A stretch of DNA of 64,000 nt, from contig NZ_WNXX01000010.1 of NCBI RefSeq assembly GCF_009733795.1, positions 62,001-126,000 of the forward strand. Reading direction: 5' to 3'. Below, piece by piece: positions 6,877 through 15,123 of the stretch. Below the pieces are notes generated by a model. The model made no database searches. It saw only the letters and a list, made by a program, of their open reading frames with translations, and was not told the origin of the DNA. The DNA is from Actinotalea caeni (GTDB lineage Bacteria > Actinomycetota > Actinomycetes > Actinomycetales > Beutenbergiaceae). Both the position numbers and the translations under genes were made by a program. Numbering within the stretch: position 1 is the first letter of the stretch; every line of letters starts with the position of its first letter.

Positions 6877-8435
6877 CGGCGCACGCGCCTGACCGTGCGC
6901 GGCGCGGTGGCGACACCGGCGAGGAACGCCAGCGCCGTCAGCAGCGTGAAGACGACCACCGGCGCGTCGCCGAGGCGGTCGCTGACCGTGATCTCGGTGC
7001 GCAGCGGCACCGAGGCCGCGAAGTGGTCCGCGGTGAACAGCTCGGTCGAGCTGAGCAGCACCCCGTTCGGTGCGATGACGCCGCTGACGCCGACCGTCGA
7101 GATCTGGATGGTCGCGCGGCCGTGCTCCACCGCGCGGAAGCGCGACATCGCGAGCTGCTGCTCGGACTCGGCGGTGTAGCCGAAGGAGGCGTTGTTCGTC
7201 GGGACGACGAGCACCTCGGCACCGCCGACCACGGCCTCCCGGATGAGGGCGTCATAGGCGACCTCGAAGCAGATCACCGTCCCGACCAGGACGTCGCGCT
7301 CGAGCGCCGCGACCGGTACCGGGACGACGGCGATCTCGGAGCCCGGCACCATGTCGACCGAGACGAGGTCGACCGCGTCGCTGAAGACGCGCGCGACGTC
7401 GCGCATCGGGATGTACTCGGCGAAGGCCGCCGGGATCTGCTTGGCGTAGGCGAAGGTCGCGCCCTCGCCCGGCATCCAGAGCACCATCTCGTTGTAGCGC
7501 TCGCGGATCTCGTCGCCGTCCTCGTAGCGGTCGGTCCCGATGAGGAGCGGCACCCCGGCGGCCTGGGAGGCCTGCTCGACCAGCGCCTGCGCGTCGGCGT
7601 TGACGCGCGGGTTGTAGTCGGAGGCGTTCTCGGGCCAGACGACGAGATCGAGGTCACCGCTGGTCGGGTCGGCCACGAGCGCCTCGGTGCCGGCCACGTG
7701 GTTGGAGAGCACCTCGTAGGCGTTCGCGAAGGCCCCCAACCCCGGTTCGGCCACGTTGCCCTGCACCGCGCCGATCCGCATGGTGCCGCCCGAGGCGTTG
7801 GTGCCGAGCGGCACCAGCAGGCTCGCCCCGAGGACGGCCGCGACGATCGCGGGCGCCAGCAGCCCGCGCAGCACCTCGGCCTCGCGGAGCAGCAGCACCC
7901 CCGTGACGAGCAGGGTACCGAGCGTCGCCACCACCGCCGAGACGAGCGGCGCGCCACCGAGGGACGCGAGCCGCAGCAGCGGCGACTCCGTCTGCGAGAA
8001 CGCCAGCCGCCCCCACGGGAACCCGCCGAACGGCCAGACCTGCCGCACCTGCTCCCCCACCGCCCAGACGACGCCGAGCGTCGGCGCCTGCAGCAGCGGC
8101 CGCTCGCGCAGCGTGCTGCCACGCCGGGCCCACGCCCAGACCGCACAGGTCGCGGCCACGATGCCCGACTCGGCCACCGAGAGCGCGAGCCACGGGATCA
8201 CACCGACCGCCTCGTTGGCGAACCAGATGTGCGGGAGGAAGAACGCCAGCCCCCAGCCGAAGCCGACCAGGGCAGCCCAGCGCGCCGAGTCGCGACGCAT
8301 CGCGACGACGAGCAGCGCGAACCCGAGGATCGCCATCGGCCACCAGTTCCGCTGCGGGAAGGCCGTGTCCGTGAGGAGGCCACCGAGGATCGCGGCGACG
8401 ACCGTGGTGAGCCGGCTCGGTGGCGACGTGGGCAT
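6873..8435 (-). CDS. lnt: Apolipoprotein N-acyltransferase
   Basis: A 520-residue membrane enzyme that N-acylates the diacylglyceryl-cysteine of lipoproteins. The N-terminal half holds several hydrophobic segments; the C-terminal half is a nitrilase-fold domain. The catalytic triad is visible as Glu in VVWPENAS, Lys in YAKQIPAAF and Cys in TVICFEVAYD. I place the start at the ATG at 8435 because a TATCCT box lies 7 nt upstream (leaderless pattern) and the protein then begins MPTSPPSRLTTVV, next to the first membrane helix. The GTG at 8468 is the alternative. It is co-transcribed with ppm1. Confidence 0.9.
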   Translation of the reverse strand: MPTSPPSRLTTVVAAILGGLLTDTAFPQRNWWPMAILGFALLVVAMRRDSARWAALVGFGWGLAFFLPHIWFANEAVGVIPWLALSVAESGIVAATCAVWAWARRGSTLRERPLLQAPTLGVVWAVGEQVRQVWPFGGFPWGRLAFSQTESPLLRLASLGGAPLVSAVVATLGTLLVTGVLLLREAEVLRGLLAPAIVAAVLGASLLVPLGTNASGGTMRIGAVQGNVAEPGLGAFANAYEVLSNHVAGTEALVADPTSGDLDLVVWPENASDYNPRVNADAQALVEQASQAAGVPLLIGTDRYEDGDEIRERYNEMVLWMPGEGATFAYAKQIPAAFAEYIPMRDVARVFSDAVDLVSVDMVPGSEIAVVPVPVAALERDVLVGTVICFEVAYDALIREAVVGGAEVLVVPTNNASFGYTAESEQQLAMSRFRAVEHGRATIQISTVGVSGVIAPNGVLLSSTELFTADHFAASVPLRTEITVSDRLGDAPVVVFTLLTALAFLAGVATAPRTVRRVRR

Positions 8436-8442
8436 GCCGGTC

Positions 8443-8448
8443 AGGATA
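8443..8448 (-). promoter_or_regulatory. -10 box of lnt-ppm1 (leaderless)
   Basis: TATCCT on the minus strand, 7 nt before the ATG at 8435. It decides the start of lnt. Confidence 0.5.
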
Positions 8449-8556
8449 CGTTCCCGGAGCCGGGCCACCAGGCACCGACCGGCCCGCGCATCCTTCGGTC
8501 CGCTGCCCCACTGCTGGGACCCCGTTTTCTAGTGAACGCGCGGGCCTGGTCGGTGA

Positions 8557-8582
8557 CTGCACGGGGCGAGGCCCCGCTGCAG
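8557..8582. terminator. GC-rich hairpin between helY and lnt
   Basis: An inverted repeat with an 11-bp stem (one bulged base) and a GAG loop, inside the 300-bp gap between the helicase stop and lnt. There is no U-tract on either side. It could end helY transcription, or be part of an unassigned small transcript. The remainder of 8449-8767 shows no recognised gene other than the doubtful small frame listed next. Confidence 0.3.
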
Positions 8583-8602
8583 TACAAGGAGCGAAGATAC
8601 CG

Positions 8603-8737
8603 ATGGCGGCCCGTCTCGCCAAGCCCGTGTCGCCGCAGGTCACGGGCGTCTGCGCAGGTCAGCGGCCTGCGGCGTGTCCAGGTATTTTCCGCGCCACCGG
8701 CGTGTCGGTCGGTGTGTCCGGGCCGGGTGTGGGTTAA
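8603..8737 (+). CDS. Possible small protein, 44 aa, doubtful
   Basis: An ATG frame of 44 codons preceded by AAGGAG at 8586-8591, an 11-nt spacing that is slightly long. The product would begin MAARLAKPVSPQV and contain two cysteines, with no signal peptide or membrane segment. It lies opposite to the flanking helY and lnt genes, right after the GC-rich hairpin. I recognise no family. It is listed because the ribosome site is good and the 300-bp gap is otherwise empty. A chance frame in GC-rich DNA is the more likely explanation. Confidence 0.15.
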   Translation: MAARLAKPVSPQVTGVCAGQRPAACPGIFRATGVSVGVSGPGVG

Positions 8738-8767
8738 CAGGCTGCCCGGGTGACGGCCGGACGGGTG

Positions 8768-11536
8768 TCAGACGGTGCCGACGGCCACGATGCCGCGCCG
8801 AACGGCGTGCACGCCCGCCCGGGCGGTCTCGCGCAACCGGGCGGACGGCGCCGCGTCGGCGAGCTGGTCGAGCAGGTCGATGACCTGCTTGGCCCACCTC
8901 ACGAAGTCACCGGCGGCCAGGTCGGCGTCGAGCACCTGCTCCAGCATCGCGCCGCGCGCCCAGCGCTCGACCGCGACGACGAGCCCCAGGTCCAGCGGCG
9001 GCCGCCCGGTCAGCCCGGCCTCGGCCTCGACGACCGCGAGCTCGCGCGCGACGCCCTCGGTGGCCGCGACCGCCTCGGCGAGCGCGCCGCTGCCCAGCCG
9101 CGGCCGCGGCGTCGGCTCGTCGGAGCGCGACTCGTACAGCACCGCCGCCACGACGCCGGCGAGCCCGGCCGGGTCCAGCCGGTCCCAGTGACCCTGCCGA
9201 AGGCACTCGACGACGAGCAGGTCCTGCTCGGAGTACACGCGACGCAGCCACTCCCCCTGCTCGGTCACCCGGGCCTCGGGGCCGGGCGCGGTCAGGTACC
9301 CCAGCTCGGCCAGCACGCCGCACACCTTGTCGAAGTCGCGCGCGATGGACGACGTGCGGTTCTCGATGCGCCGGACGAGCGCGTCGTGCTCGGCGCGCAG
9401 CCGCTGGTAGCGGTGCGCCCATCGCGCGTGCTCCTCGCGGTCCGCGCAGCCGTGGCAGGGGTGGGCGCGCAGCGCCGTGCGCAGCGCGGTCAGCCGGTCG
9501 TCGGTGCGGGGGTCCCCGGCGGGCCTGCGCACGCGCTCGGGCGTGCTGTCGGCCAGCGCGCCGAGCGCGTTGCGCATCGAGGAGCCGAGGTCGCGGCGGT
9601 CCTTGGGCCGCCGAGAGCTGAAGTCCTTGCGGATCTTCACACGGGTGACGGCGCGGGTGCCGTAGGGCACCTCGCCGCCGACGAGGCGACGCACCTGGCC
9701 GCCGTCGGTCAGCACGGTGACCGAACCGCCGTCGAGACCCGACGTCGGCGGCTCCAGGACGACGGCGTAGCCGGCCCGCCGCCCGCTCGGCACCTGGATG
9801 ACGTCGCCGCGACGCAGCGCGGCGAGGGTCTCGGCGACCGCGTCGCGCTGCGCGCGCGAGCGGCTCCGCGACAGCTCGGCCTCGAGGTCGCCGATCTGGC
9901 GGCGCAGGTCCATGTACTCGCCGAAGTCGCCCAGGTGGCAGCTCATCGCCTCGGCATAGCCGCTCAGCGCCTCGGTGTGGCTGCGGGCCTGTCGCGCCAG
10001 CCCGACGACACCACGGTCGGCCTGGAACTGCGCGAACGAGGTCTCGAGCACCTCGCGCGCCCGCTCCCAGCCCGTCGTCGCGATGAGGTTGACCGCCATG
10101 TTGTAGGTCGGTCGGAACGCCGAGCGCAGCGGGTAGGTGCGGCGCGACGCGAGACCGGCGAGCGCGACCGGGTCGAGGCCGGAGGCGTAGAGCACGACGG
10201 CGTGGCCCTCGACGTCGATGCCGCGGCGGCCCGCACGGCCGGTCAGCTGGGTGTACTCCCCCGCCGTGATCGCGGCGTGCCCGCTGCCGTCCCACTTGAC
10301 GAGCTTCTCCAGCACGACGGTGCGCGCGGGCATGTTGATGCCGAGCGCCAGCGTCTCGGTCGCGAACACGACCTTGACGAGCCCCTGCGCGAACAGCGTC
10401 TCGACGGTCTCCTTGAACGCGGGCAGCAGCCCGGCGTGGTGCGCCGCCACGCCGGCGAGCAGCGCGTGCTCCCAGGCGTCGAAACCCAGCACCGCCAGGT
10501 CCTCGGGCGGCAGCGTCGCGGTGCGTTCGGCGACGACGTCGGCGATCGCCCGACGCTCGGCGGGCGTGGTGAGCCGGATCCCGGAGTGCACCACCTGCGC
10601 GACCGCCGCGTCGCAGCCTGCGCGCGAGAAGATGAACACGATCGCCGGCAGCAGCCCGGCCCGGTCCAGGTGGGCCACCACCGCGCCCCGGGCGGGCGGC
10701 CGCACGAGCTGCCGCCGCTGGTGGTAGCGCCCCCGCCCGCGGCCGCGCGTCTCGCGGCTGCCGCGACGGCGGTCGCCGCTGCGCTCGAGCGAGCGGATCG
10801 CCTCGAGCAGCTCGTGCGAGATCGGCGGGTTGACGCCGGGGTCGGTCGGGTCGACGTCGGCCGAGTACAGGTCGTGCAGCTCGTGGCCGACCATGACGTG
10901 CTGCCACAGCGGCACCGGTCGGCGCTCGGACACGACGACCGTGCACGCGCCGCGCACCTCGGCGAGCCAGTCGCCGAACTCCTCGGCGTTGGAGACCGTC
11001 GCCGAGAGCGAGACGACCTGCACGTCCAGCGGCAGGTGCAGGATCACCTCCTCCCACACCGGGCCACGGAACCGGTCGGCGAGGTAGTGCACCTCGTCCA
11101 TGACGACGTAGCCCAGCCCGTCCAGCGCCGGCGAGGACGCGTAGAGCATGTTGCGCAGCACCTCGGTCGTCATGACGACGACGGGCGCGTCGCCGTTGAC
11201 CGCGGTGTCGCCCGTGAGCAGGCCGACGGACGCGGCGCCGTGGCGGCGCACCAGGTCGGCGTACTTCTGGTTGCTCAGGGCCTTGATCGGCGTCGTGTAG
11301 AAGGCCTTGCGCCCCTGGGCGAGCGCGAGGTGGACGGCGAACTCCCCCACCACGGTCTTGCCGGCGCCGGTCGGGGCCGCCACGAGCACGCCCTCGCCGG
11401 CCTCGACCGCCTCGCAGGCGCGCACCTGGAAGTCGTCGAGCTCGAACGGGAAGGTGGCCGCGAACCGCCCGACCTCGCTGCGCGCGCGCTGCTGCCGCAG
11501 CACCGCCGCGGCGTACCGCTCGGCCGGGGTCGTCAT
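8768..11536 (-). CDS. helY: Ski2/Mtr4-like DEAD/DEAH-box RNA helicase HelY
   Basis: A 922-residue superfamily-2 helicase of the Ski2-like group. Motifs in order: Q-motif region FELDDFQVRA (about 31-40), Walker A APTGAGKT (54-61), TTPIKALSNQKY, Walker B DEVH (147-150), SAT (178-180), and in the second RecA domain FATETLALGINMPART and QLTGRAGRRGIDVEG. After this come an arch-like insertion and a C-terminal DSHCT domain. It probably acts in RNA turnover. The adjoining tatC-tatA-pafC-pafB order matches Mycobacterium tuberculosis. The ATG at 11536 lies 6 nt behind TAGGTT, whose TAG is also the stop codon of the upstream lipid kinase. Confidence 0.93.
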   Translation of the reverse strand: MTTPAERYAAAVLRQQRARSEVGRFAATFPFELDDFQVRACEAVEAGEGVLVAAPTGAGKTVVGEFAVHLALAQGRKAFYTTPIKALSNQKYADLVRRHGAASVGLLTGDTAVNGDAPVVVMTTEVLRNMLYASSPALDGLGYVVMDEVHYLADRFRGPVWEEVILHLPLDVQVVSLSATVSNAEEFGDWLAEVRGACTVVVSERRPVPLWQHVMVGHELHDLYSADVDPTDPGVNPPISHELLEAIRSLERSGDRRRGSRETRGRGRGRYHQRRQLVRPPARGAVVAHLDRAGLLPAIVFIFSRAGCDAAVAQVVHSGIRLTTPAERRAIADVVAERTATLPPEDLAVLGFDAWEHALLAGVAAHHAGLLPAFKETVETLFAQGLVKVVFATETLALGINMPARTVVLEKLVKWDGSGHAAITAGEYTQLTGRAGRRGIDVEGHAVVLYASGLDPVALAGLASRRTYPLRSAFRPTYNMAVNLIATTGWERAREVLETSFAQFQADRGVVGLARQARSHTEALSGYAEAMSCHLGDFGEYMDLRRQIGDLEAELSRSRSRAQRDAVAETLAALRRGDVIQVPSGRRAGYAVVLEPPTSGLDGGSVTVLTDGGQVRRLVGGEVPYGTRAVTRVKIRKDFSSRRPKDRRDLGSSMRNALGALADSTPERVRRPAGDPRTDDRLTALRTALRAHPCHGCADREEHARWAHRYQRLRAEHDALVRRIENRTSSIARDFDKVCGVLAELGYLTAPGPEARVTEQGEWLRRVYSEQDLLVVECLRQGHWDRLDPAGLAGVVAAVLYESRSDEPTPRPRLGSGALAEAVAATEGVARELAVVEAEAGLTGRPPLDLGLVVAVERWARGAMLEQVLDADLAAGDFVRWAKQVIDLLDQLADAAPSARLRETARAGVHAVRRGIVAVGTV

Positions 11537-11542
11537 GACGCC

Positions 11543-11548
11543 AACCTA
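11543..11548 (-). promoter_or_regulatory. -10 box of helY, overlapping the upstream stop codon
   Basis: TAGGTT on the minus strand, 6 nt before the helY ATG. Its first three bases are the TAG stop codon of the lipid kinase gene. Confidence 0.55.
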
Positions 11549-12466
11549 CGCGGGTGCGAGCAGCTGCACCGCACCGGCCTCGACCGTCACCGACAGCGGC
11601 AGCGCACCGACGAGCTCGCCGTCGCCGAACGCGTCGGGCGGCGGCGGGTGACCGGCGAGCGGCTCGACGACGACCTCGCGCGCCCGGACGATCTCGACGG
11701 CCGGGTGCTGCACGTGGGTCCCCGCGTAGATCTTCGGCAGCAGCCGCAGCAGCTGACCGGCGGTGACCTCGTGCCCGATGAGCACGTCGGCGAGACCGTC
11801 GTCGTTGCGGGCCTGCGGGACGATCTTCATGCCGCCGCCGAAGTAGGGACCGTTGGCGATCGCGACGAGCGTGCCGGCGAGCTCGCGGCGCTGCCCGTCG
11901 ATCGTGATCGTGTAGCCGTACGGGCGGAAGCCCCGCAGCTCCGCGGCCACGGCGCGCAGGTACTTCCCGCCGCCGGGCGGGAACGTGTAGGTGTTCGCGC
12001 GGGCGTTGACGGCGGCGTCGAACCCGGCCGAGAGCACGCACGCGGTGCGGCGGGTGCCGTGCGCGCCGTCGGCCCGCAGCACGTCGATCGGCCGCGGTCC
12101 CTGCTCCAGCGCCGCCTCCAGCGCCCGCAGCGCGGCGCGGCCGTCGTGCGCGGGGAGCCCGACCGTGCGCGCGAAGTCGTTGCCGCTGCCGATCGCGATC
12201 AGGCCCAGCGGGACGCCCGTGCCGGCGACGGCGTTGACGCCCAGGTGCACCATCCCGTCGCCGCCCACGACGACGACGGCGTCGGGGCGCCGGCCGCCCT
12301 CGGTGCACACGGTCCGTGCCCGCAGCTGGGCCGCCTCGGCGGAGTCGGCGGAGAGGTCGATGACCTCGTGCCCGGCCGCCGTGAGCTCGCGCACCACCCC
12401 GGCGCCCGGGGCGGACCCGCGGTTGCCGTTGGCGGCAGGGTTGACGACGACCCCGAGGACGGCCAT
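11546..12466 (-). CDS. Diacylglycerol kinase-family lipid kinase (YegS/DgkB-like)
   Basis: A 306-residue lipid kinase with a DAGK catalytic domain and the YegS-like C-terminal beta domain. The nucleotide-binding motif VVVVGGDGMVHLGVN is followed by IAIGSGNDFARTVGLP, the two family signatures. It probably phosphorylates diacylglycerol or a related membrane lipid for recycling. The start at 12466 gives MAVLGVVVNPAANGN, the normal N-terminus of the family, 10 nt after the tatC stop. An ATG at 12499 would add 11 residues inside tatC and is less likely. It lies downstream of tatA-tatC, probably in the same transcript. Confidence 0.88.
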   Translation of the reverse strand: MAVLGVVVNPAANGNRGSAPGAGVVRELTAAGHEVIDLSADSAEAAQLRARTVCTEGGRRPDAVVVVGGDGMVHLGVNAVAGTGVPLGLIAIGSGNDFARTVGLPAHDGRAALRALEAALEQGPRPIDVLRADGAHGTRRTACVLSAGFDAAVNARANTYTFPPGGGKYLRAVAAELRGFRPYGYTITIDGQRRELAGTLVAIANGPYFGGGMKIVPQARNDDGLADVLIGHEVTAGQLLRLLPKIYAGTHVQHPAVEIVRAREVVVEPLAGHPPPPDAFGDGELVGALPLSVTVEAGAVQLLAPA

Positions 12467-12476
12467 CAGGCGCGCC

Positions 12477-13406
12477 TCAGGCTGCCGCGCTGGAGGCACC
12501 GGCGAGCTCGGCGTCCTCCTGGGCGCGCCGCTTGGCGACCCGGTCGTCGTGGACGTGGCAGATGCCGACCGCGATGAAGTACAGGGCGAGGATCGGCATC
12601 GCGAGGAAGATCATCGCGGTCGGCTCGGGGTTGGGCGTGACGAACGCGCAGAACGTGAAGATGCCGACGACGGCCCACCGCCAGCCCTTGAGCCAGGTCG
12701 AGCCCTTGACGACCCCCATGAAGCTCATGGCCACCATGACCAGCGGCAGCAGGAAGGCCGCACCGCACGCGAGCACGAGCTGCATGACGAACTTGAGGTA
12801 GACGTCGGCCGCGAGCAGGTTCGTGGTGTTGTCGGGCGTGAACTGCCCGATGAGGATCTCCAGCGCCCGCGGCAGCACGGTCCAGGCGAGCAGCGCACCC
12901 GCCGCGAACAGCGGCACCGCGGCGCCGAGGAAGCCGAAGGTGTAGCGGCGCTCCTTGCTCGTCAGACCGGGCGAGACGAACGCCAGGATCTGGTAGATCC
13001 ACCAGGGCGAGGTGAGCAGCAGACCGGTGAAGAACGCGATCCGCAGCTGCATGTCGAACGCGGTGCCGATGCCCTGGAAGTTGAGCGTGACCAGCTCGGG
13101 GCGCTTGCGCTGCAGCTGCTCGACGGGGTCCTGGAGCGTCTCGAACACCCCGGGCAGGTGCCAGGGGCCGAGGCCGACGCTGTCGAAGAGCATCGCCGGC
13201 CCGAGCACCTTGGTGACGCCGTCGGGTCCGGCGTCGAAGACGACGCTGCCGATGAACGTCGGGCTGTAGAGCAGCCAGCCGATGACGGCACCGACGAGGA
13301 TTCCTGACACCGCGAGGATCACGCGGCGGCGGAGCTCCTTGAGGTGCTCCGCGAGCGCCATCCGCGCTTCCGGGTTGTCCTTCCGCGACCCAGTGACTCG
13401 GGCCAC
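12477..13406 (-). CDS. tatC: Sec-independent translocase subunit TatC
   Basis: A 309-residue TatC, the twin-arginine signal receptor of the Tat translocase. The cytoplasmic N-terminus carries ALAEHLKELRRRVI, matching the conserved HLxELRxR motif. Six hydrophobic segments follow, with the FVSPGLTSKERRYTFGFLG loop typical of TatC between helices 2 and 3 and FVTPNPEPTAMIFLAMP near the last helices. The start is GTG-free: an ATG 6 nt after the tatA stop. It works with the TatA encoded just upstream; no tatB is present here. Confidence 0.95.
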   Translation of the reverse strand: MARVTGSRKDNPEARMALAEHLKELRRRVILAVSGILVGAVIGWLLYSPTFIGSVVFDAGPDGVTKVLGPAMLFDSVGLGPWHLPGVFETLQDPVEQLQRKRPELVTLNFQGIGTAFDMQLRIAFFTGLLLTSPWWIYQILAFVSPGLTSKERRYTFGFLGAAVPLFAAGALLAWTVLPRALEILIGQFTPDNTTNLLAADVYLKFVMQLVLACGAAFLLPLVMVAMSFMGVVKGSTWLKGWRWAVVGIFTFCAFVTPNPEPTAMIFLAMPILALYFIAVGICHVHDDRVAKRRAQEDAELAGASSAAA

Positions 13407-13412
13407 CGGCGC

Positions 13413-13709
13413 TTACCGTCCGGGCTGCGGAGGCACGTCGGAGGGCGCGCCGCCTCCGGGCGGCGTGACGCCGCGCTGCGCGTCGCTGGCCGTGGTGTCG
13501 ACGGTGGTGTCGGCGCTGCTCGTGAGCGTCGGGTTCGGGTCGACGGCGTCCCGCACCGTGGTGCTGTCGTCGCGGAGGTCGCGGACCTCCTCCTTGAAGA
13601 TCTTCATCGAGCGGCCGACGTTGCGAGTGATGTCAGGCAGCTTGCTGGCGCCGAACACCAGCAGGATGACCACGAGCAGCACGATGAGGTGCCAGGCCTG
13701 AGGGCGCAT
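13413..13709 (-). CDS. tatA: Sec-independent translocase pore subunit TatA
   Basis: A 98-residue TatA/E protein. One N-terminal membrane helix (WHLIVLLVVILLVFGASKLPD) with the FGxxKLP hinge is followed by an amphipathic helix (ITRNVGRSMKIFKEEVRDLR) and an acidic, then Pro/Gly-rich tail. The MRPQAWH start is standard for actinobacterial TatA. It oligomerises around TatC to pass folded proteins. It is the first gene of tatA-tatC-lipid kinase; a TAGACT -10 box lies about 35 bp upstream with a GGAG ribosome site near the ATG. Confidence 0.95.
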   Translation of the reverse strand: MRPQAWHLIVLLVVILLVFGASKLPDITRNVGRSMKIFKEEVRDLRDDSTTVRDAVDPNPTLTSSADTTVDTTASDAQRGVTPPGGGAPSDVPPQPGR

Positions 13710-13742
13710 GATGTCTCCGCTTCGAGGGGGTCGAACCTGATC

Positions 13743-13748
13743 AGTCTA
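13743..13748 (-). promoter_or_regulatory. -10 box of tatA-tatC
   Basis: TAGACT on the minus strand. The start point would be near 13736, giving a leader of about 27 nt with a GGAG ribosome site. Confidence 0.4.
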
Positions 13749-13779
13749 GGTCATCCGCGGGCGCGTGCACGCCGCGGGC

Positions 13780-13796
13780 ACCGGCCGTGCGCCGGT
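13780..13796. terminator. Hairpin after the 109-aa membrane protein gene
   Basis: ACCGGC and GCCGGT arms with a 5-nt loop, 2 bp beyond the stop codon at 13798. It is a plausible terminator without a U-tract, separating that gene from tatA. Confidence 0.35.
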
Positions 13797-13797
13797 C

Positions 13798-14127
13798 TCA
13801 GGAGGGCAGGCCCGCGTCGCGCCAGCGCGCGTAGGTCGCGGCACGCCGGCGGCGCCGCCGCTCCTCGCGACGCTCTCGGTTGGTGGCGCGCACCGCCCGC
13901 CACCGGGCGCGCTGCTCGTCGGTCGCGACCAGGTCCGGCACGGGGTCGGTCTCGGTCCGCGCCCGCTCGAGCTCGTCGATGCGGTCCTGCAGCCGGTCGA
14001 GCACCTCACCGGTCTCGTGCAGCTGGGCGAGCAGCGCCTTGCCGGAGCGCCACAGCCGCAGCCCGAGCAGCGCGGCGCCCGCCAGGGTGGCGAGCACCAG
14101 CGTCGTCCAGACCGCGAACCAGATCAC
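13798..14127 (-). CDS. Small membrane-anchored coiled-coil protein, unknown function
   Basis: A 109-residue protein with one N-terminal membrane helix (WFAVWTTLVLATLAGAALLG), then a predicted coiled coil (LLAQLHETGEVLDRLQDRID and following) and a strongly basic Arg-rich C-terminal half ending RWRDAGLPS. No family recognised. The GTG at 14127 lies 6 nt behind a TAGGTT box, so it is probably leaderless and independently transcribed. Genes of this sort often sit between pafC and tatA in actinobacteria, but no role is established. Confidence 0.75.
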   Translation of the reverse strand: MIWFAVWTTLVLATLAGAALLGLRLWRSGKALLAQLHETGEVLDRLQDRIDELERARTETDPVPDLVATDEQRARWRAVRATNRERREERRRRRRAATYARWRDAGLPS

Positions 14128-14133
14128 CTCGCC

Positions 14134-14139
14134 AACCTA
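14134..14139 (-). promoter_or_regulatory. -10 box of the 109-aa protein gene (leaderless)
   Basis: TAGGTT on the minus strand, 6 nt before the GTG at 14127. Confidence 0.45.
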
Positions 14140-14154
14140 CCGCTCGTAGGCCCG

Positions 14155-15123
14155 TCAGAGGAGGTCGAGCGCCGCGTACGCGGCCAGCGCGGACCGGGCG
14201 CGGTCGCGCAGCTGTGCGGCGACGTCGGGCGGCTCGACGGCGCGCACGTCGTCGCCCAGACCCATGAGCAGGTTGGCGAGCCAGGCCATGTCGACCACGC
14301 CGACCGTGATCGCGATCCAGCCGTCCACGAGGTCCTCGGTGCGGGCGCCGGGCAGCTGCTCGGCGAGCCACCGGGTGCGCGGGCTGATCTCGAACCGCAC
14401 CTGCGTGGCGCGTGCGGTGTCGGGCTCGGGACGGCCGGTCAGCTCGACGTCGGGGTGCGGGTCGGCGGGGACGTCGAGCACCCGCAGCGTGAGGATGCGG
14501 TCGACCCGGAACTGCCGCACGTCCTGGGCGCGACGGCACCAGGCGAGCAGGTACCAGCGCTGGGAGTCGGTGAGCAGCTGCAGCGGGTCGACCTCGCGCT
14601 CGGTGATCTGGTCCGAGGCCGAGACGTAGCGCAGGTGCAGCCGGCGACCGCTGGTCAGCGCCTCGCGCACCTGCTGCACGCGCTCGTCGAGCGCCCGCCC
14701 GCCGCTGTGGAGCCGGATCGCGTCGGCGGCGACCGCCGCCTCCCCCGCCGCCGTGCGCAGCACGGCGATCGTCTCCTCCACCAGCTCGGCGTCGTCGGGG
14801 CCGAGCGTGGCCGCGAGCGACTGCAGCGCCACCAGCAGCGCCACCGCCTCGCCCGGGGAGAGGCGCAGCGGTCGGTCCATCTCGCGCGAGTCCAGCAGCG
14901 TGAGCACGCCGTGCTCCAGGTCGTCGCTGGAGAAGTCGATGAGGTCGCCGTGCATGTACCCGGGTGTGCCGGAGACCCACAGCGTGTTGACGTCGGCGAG
15001 CACCTGTCTCGGGGTGATGCCGAAGTGCTCGGCCACCTCGTCGACCGTGACGGCCGGGTGGTCGCGCAGGTAGGCGACCATCGCGAGCATCCGGGTGAGG
15101 CGCTCCGGTGCGGTCTCGGCCAT
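14155..15123 (-). CDS. pafC: WYL-domain regulator PafC
   Basis: A 322-residue HTH-WYL-WCX protein, PafC. The winged helix is near the N-terminus (PAVTVDEVAEHFGITPRQVL); the WYL domain contains LHLRYVSASDQITEREV, then SQRWYLLAWCRRAQDVRQFR and VDRI. PafB and PafC form a heterodimer that activates the LexA/RecA-independent DNA-damage response in mycobacteria, probably sensing single-stranded DNA. The ATG shares one base with the stop of pafB (TGATG), so the two are coupled. Confidence 0.9.
   Translation of the reverse strand: MAETAPERLTRMLAMVAYLRDHPAVTVDEVAEHFGITPRQVLADVNTLWVSGTPGYMHGDLIDFSSDDLEHGVLTLLDSREMDRPLRLSPGEAVALLVALQSLAATLGPDDAELVEETIAVLRTAAGEAAVAADAIRLHSGGRALDERVQQVREALTSGRRLHLRYVSASDQITEREVDPLQLLTDSQRWYLLAWCRRAQDVRQFRVDRILTLRVLDVPADPHPDVELTGRPEPDTARATQVRFEISPRTRWLAEQLPGARTEDLVDGWIAITVGVVDMAWLANLLMGLGDDVRAVEPPDVAAQLRDRARSALAAYAALDLL

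Noticed and set aside
8750-12577. Very long plus-strand open frame of over 1200 codons opposite helY and the lipid kinase
   Set aside because: Its product is Arg/Gly/His/Asp-rich noise typical of the antisense frame of GC-rich genes; the minus-strand genes have full family motifs.
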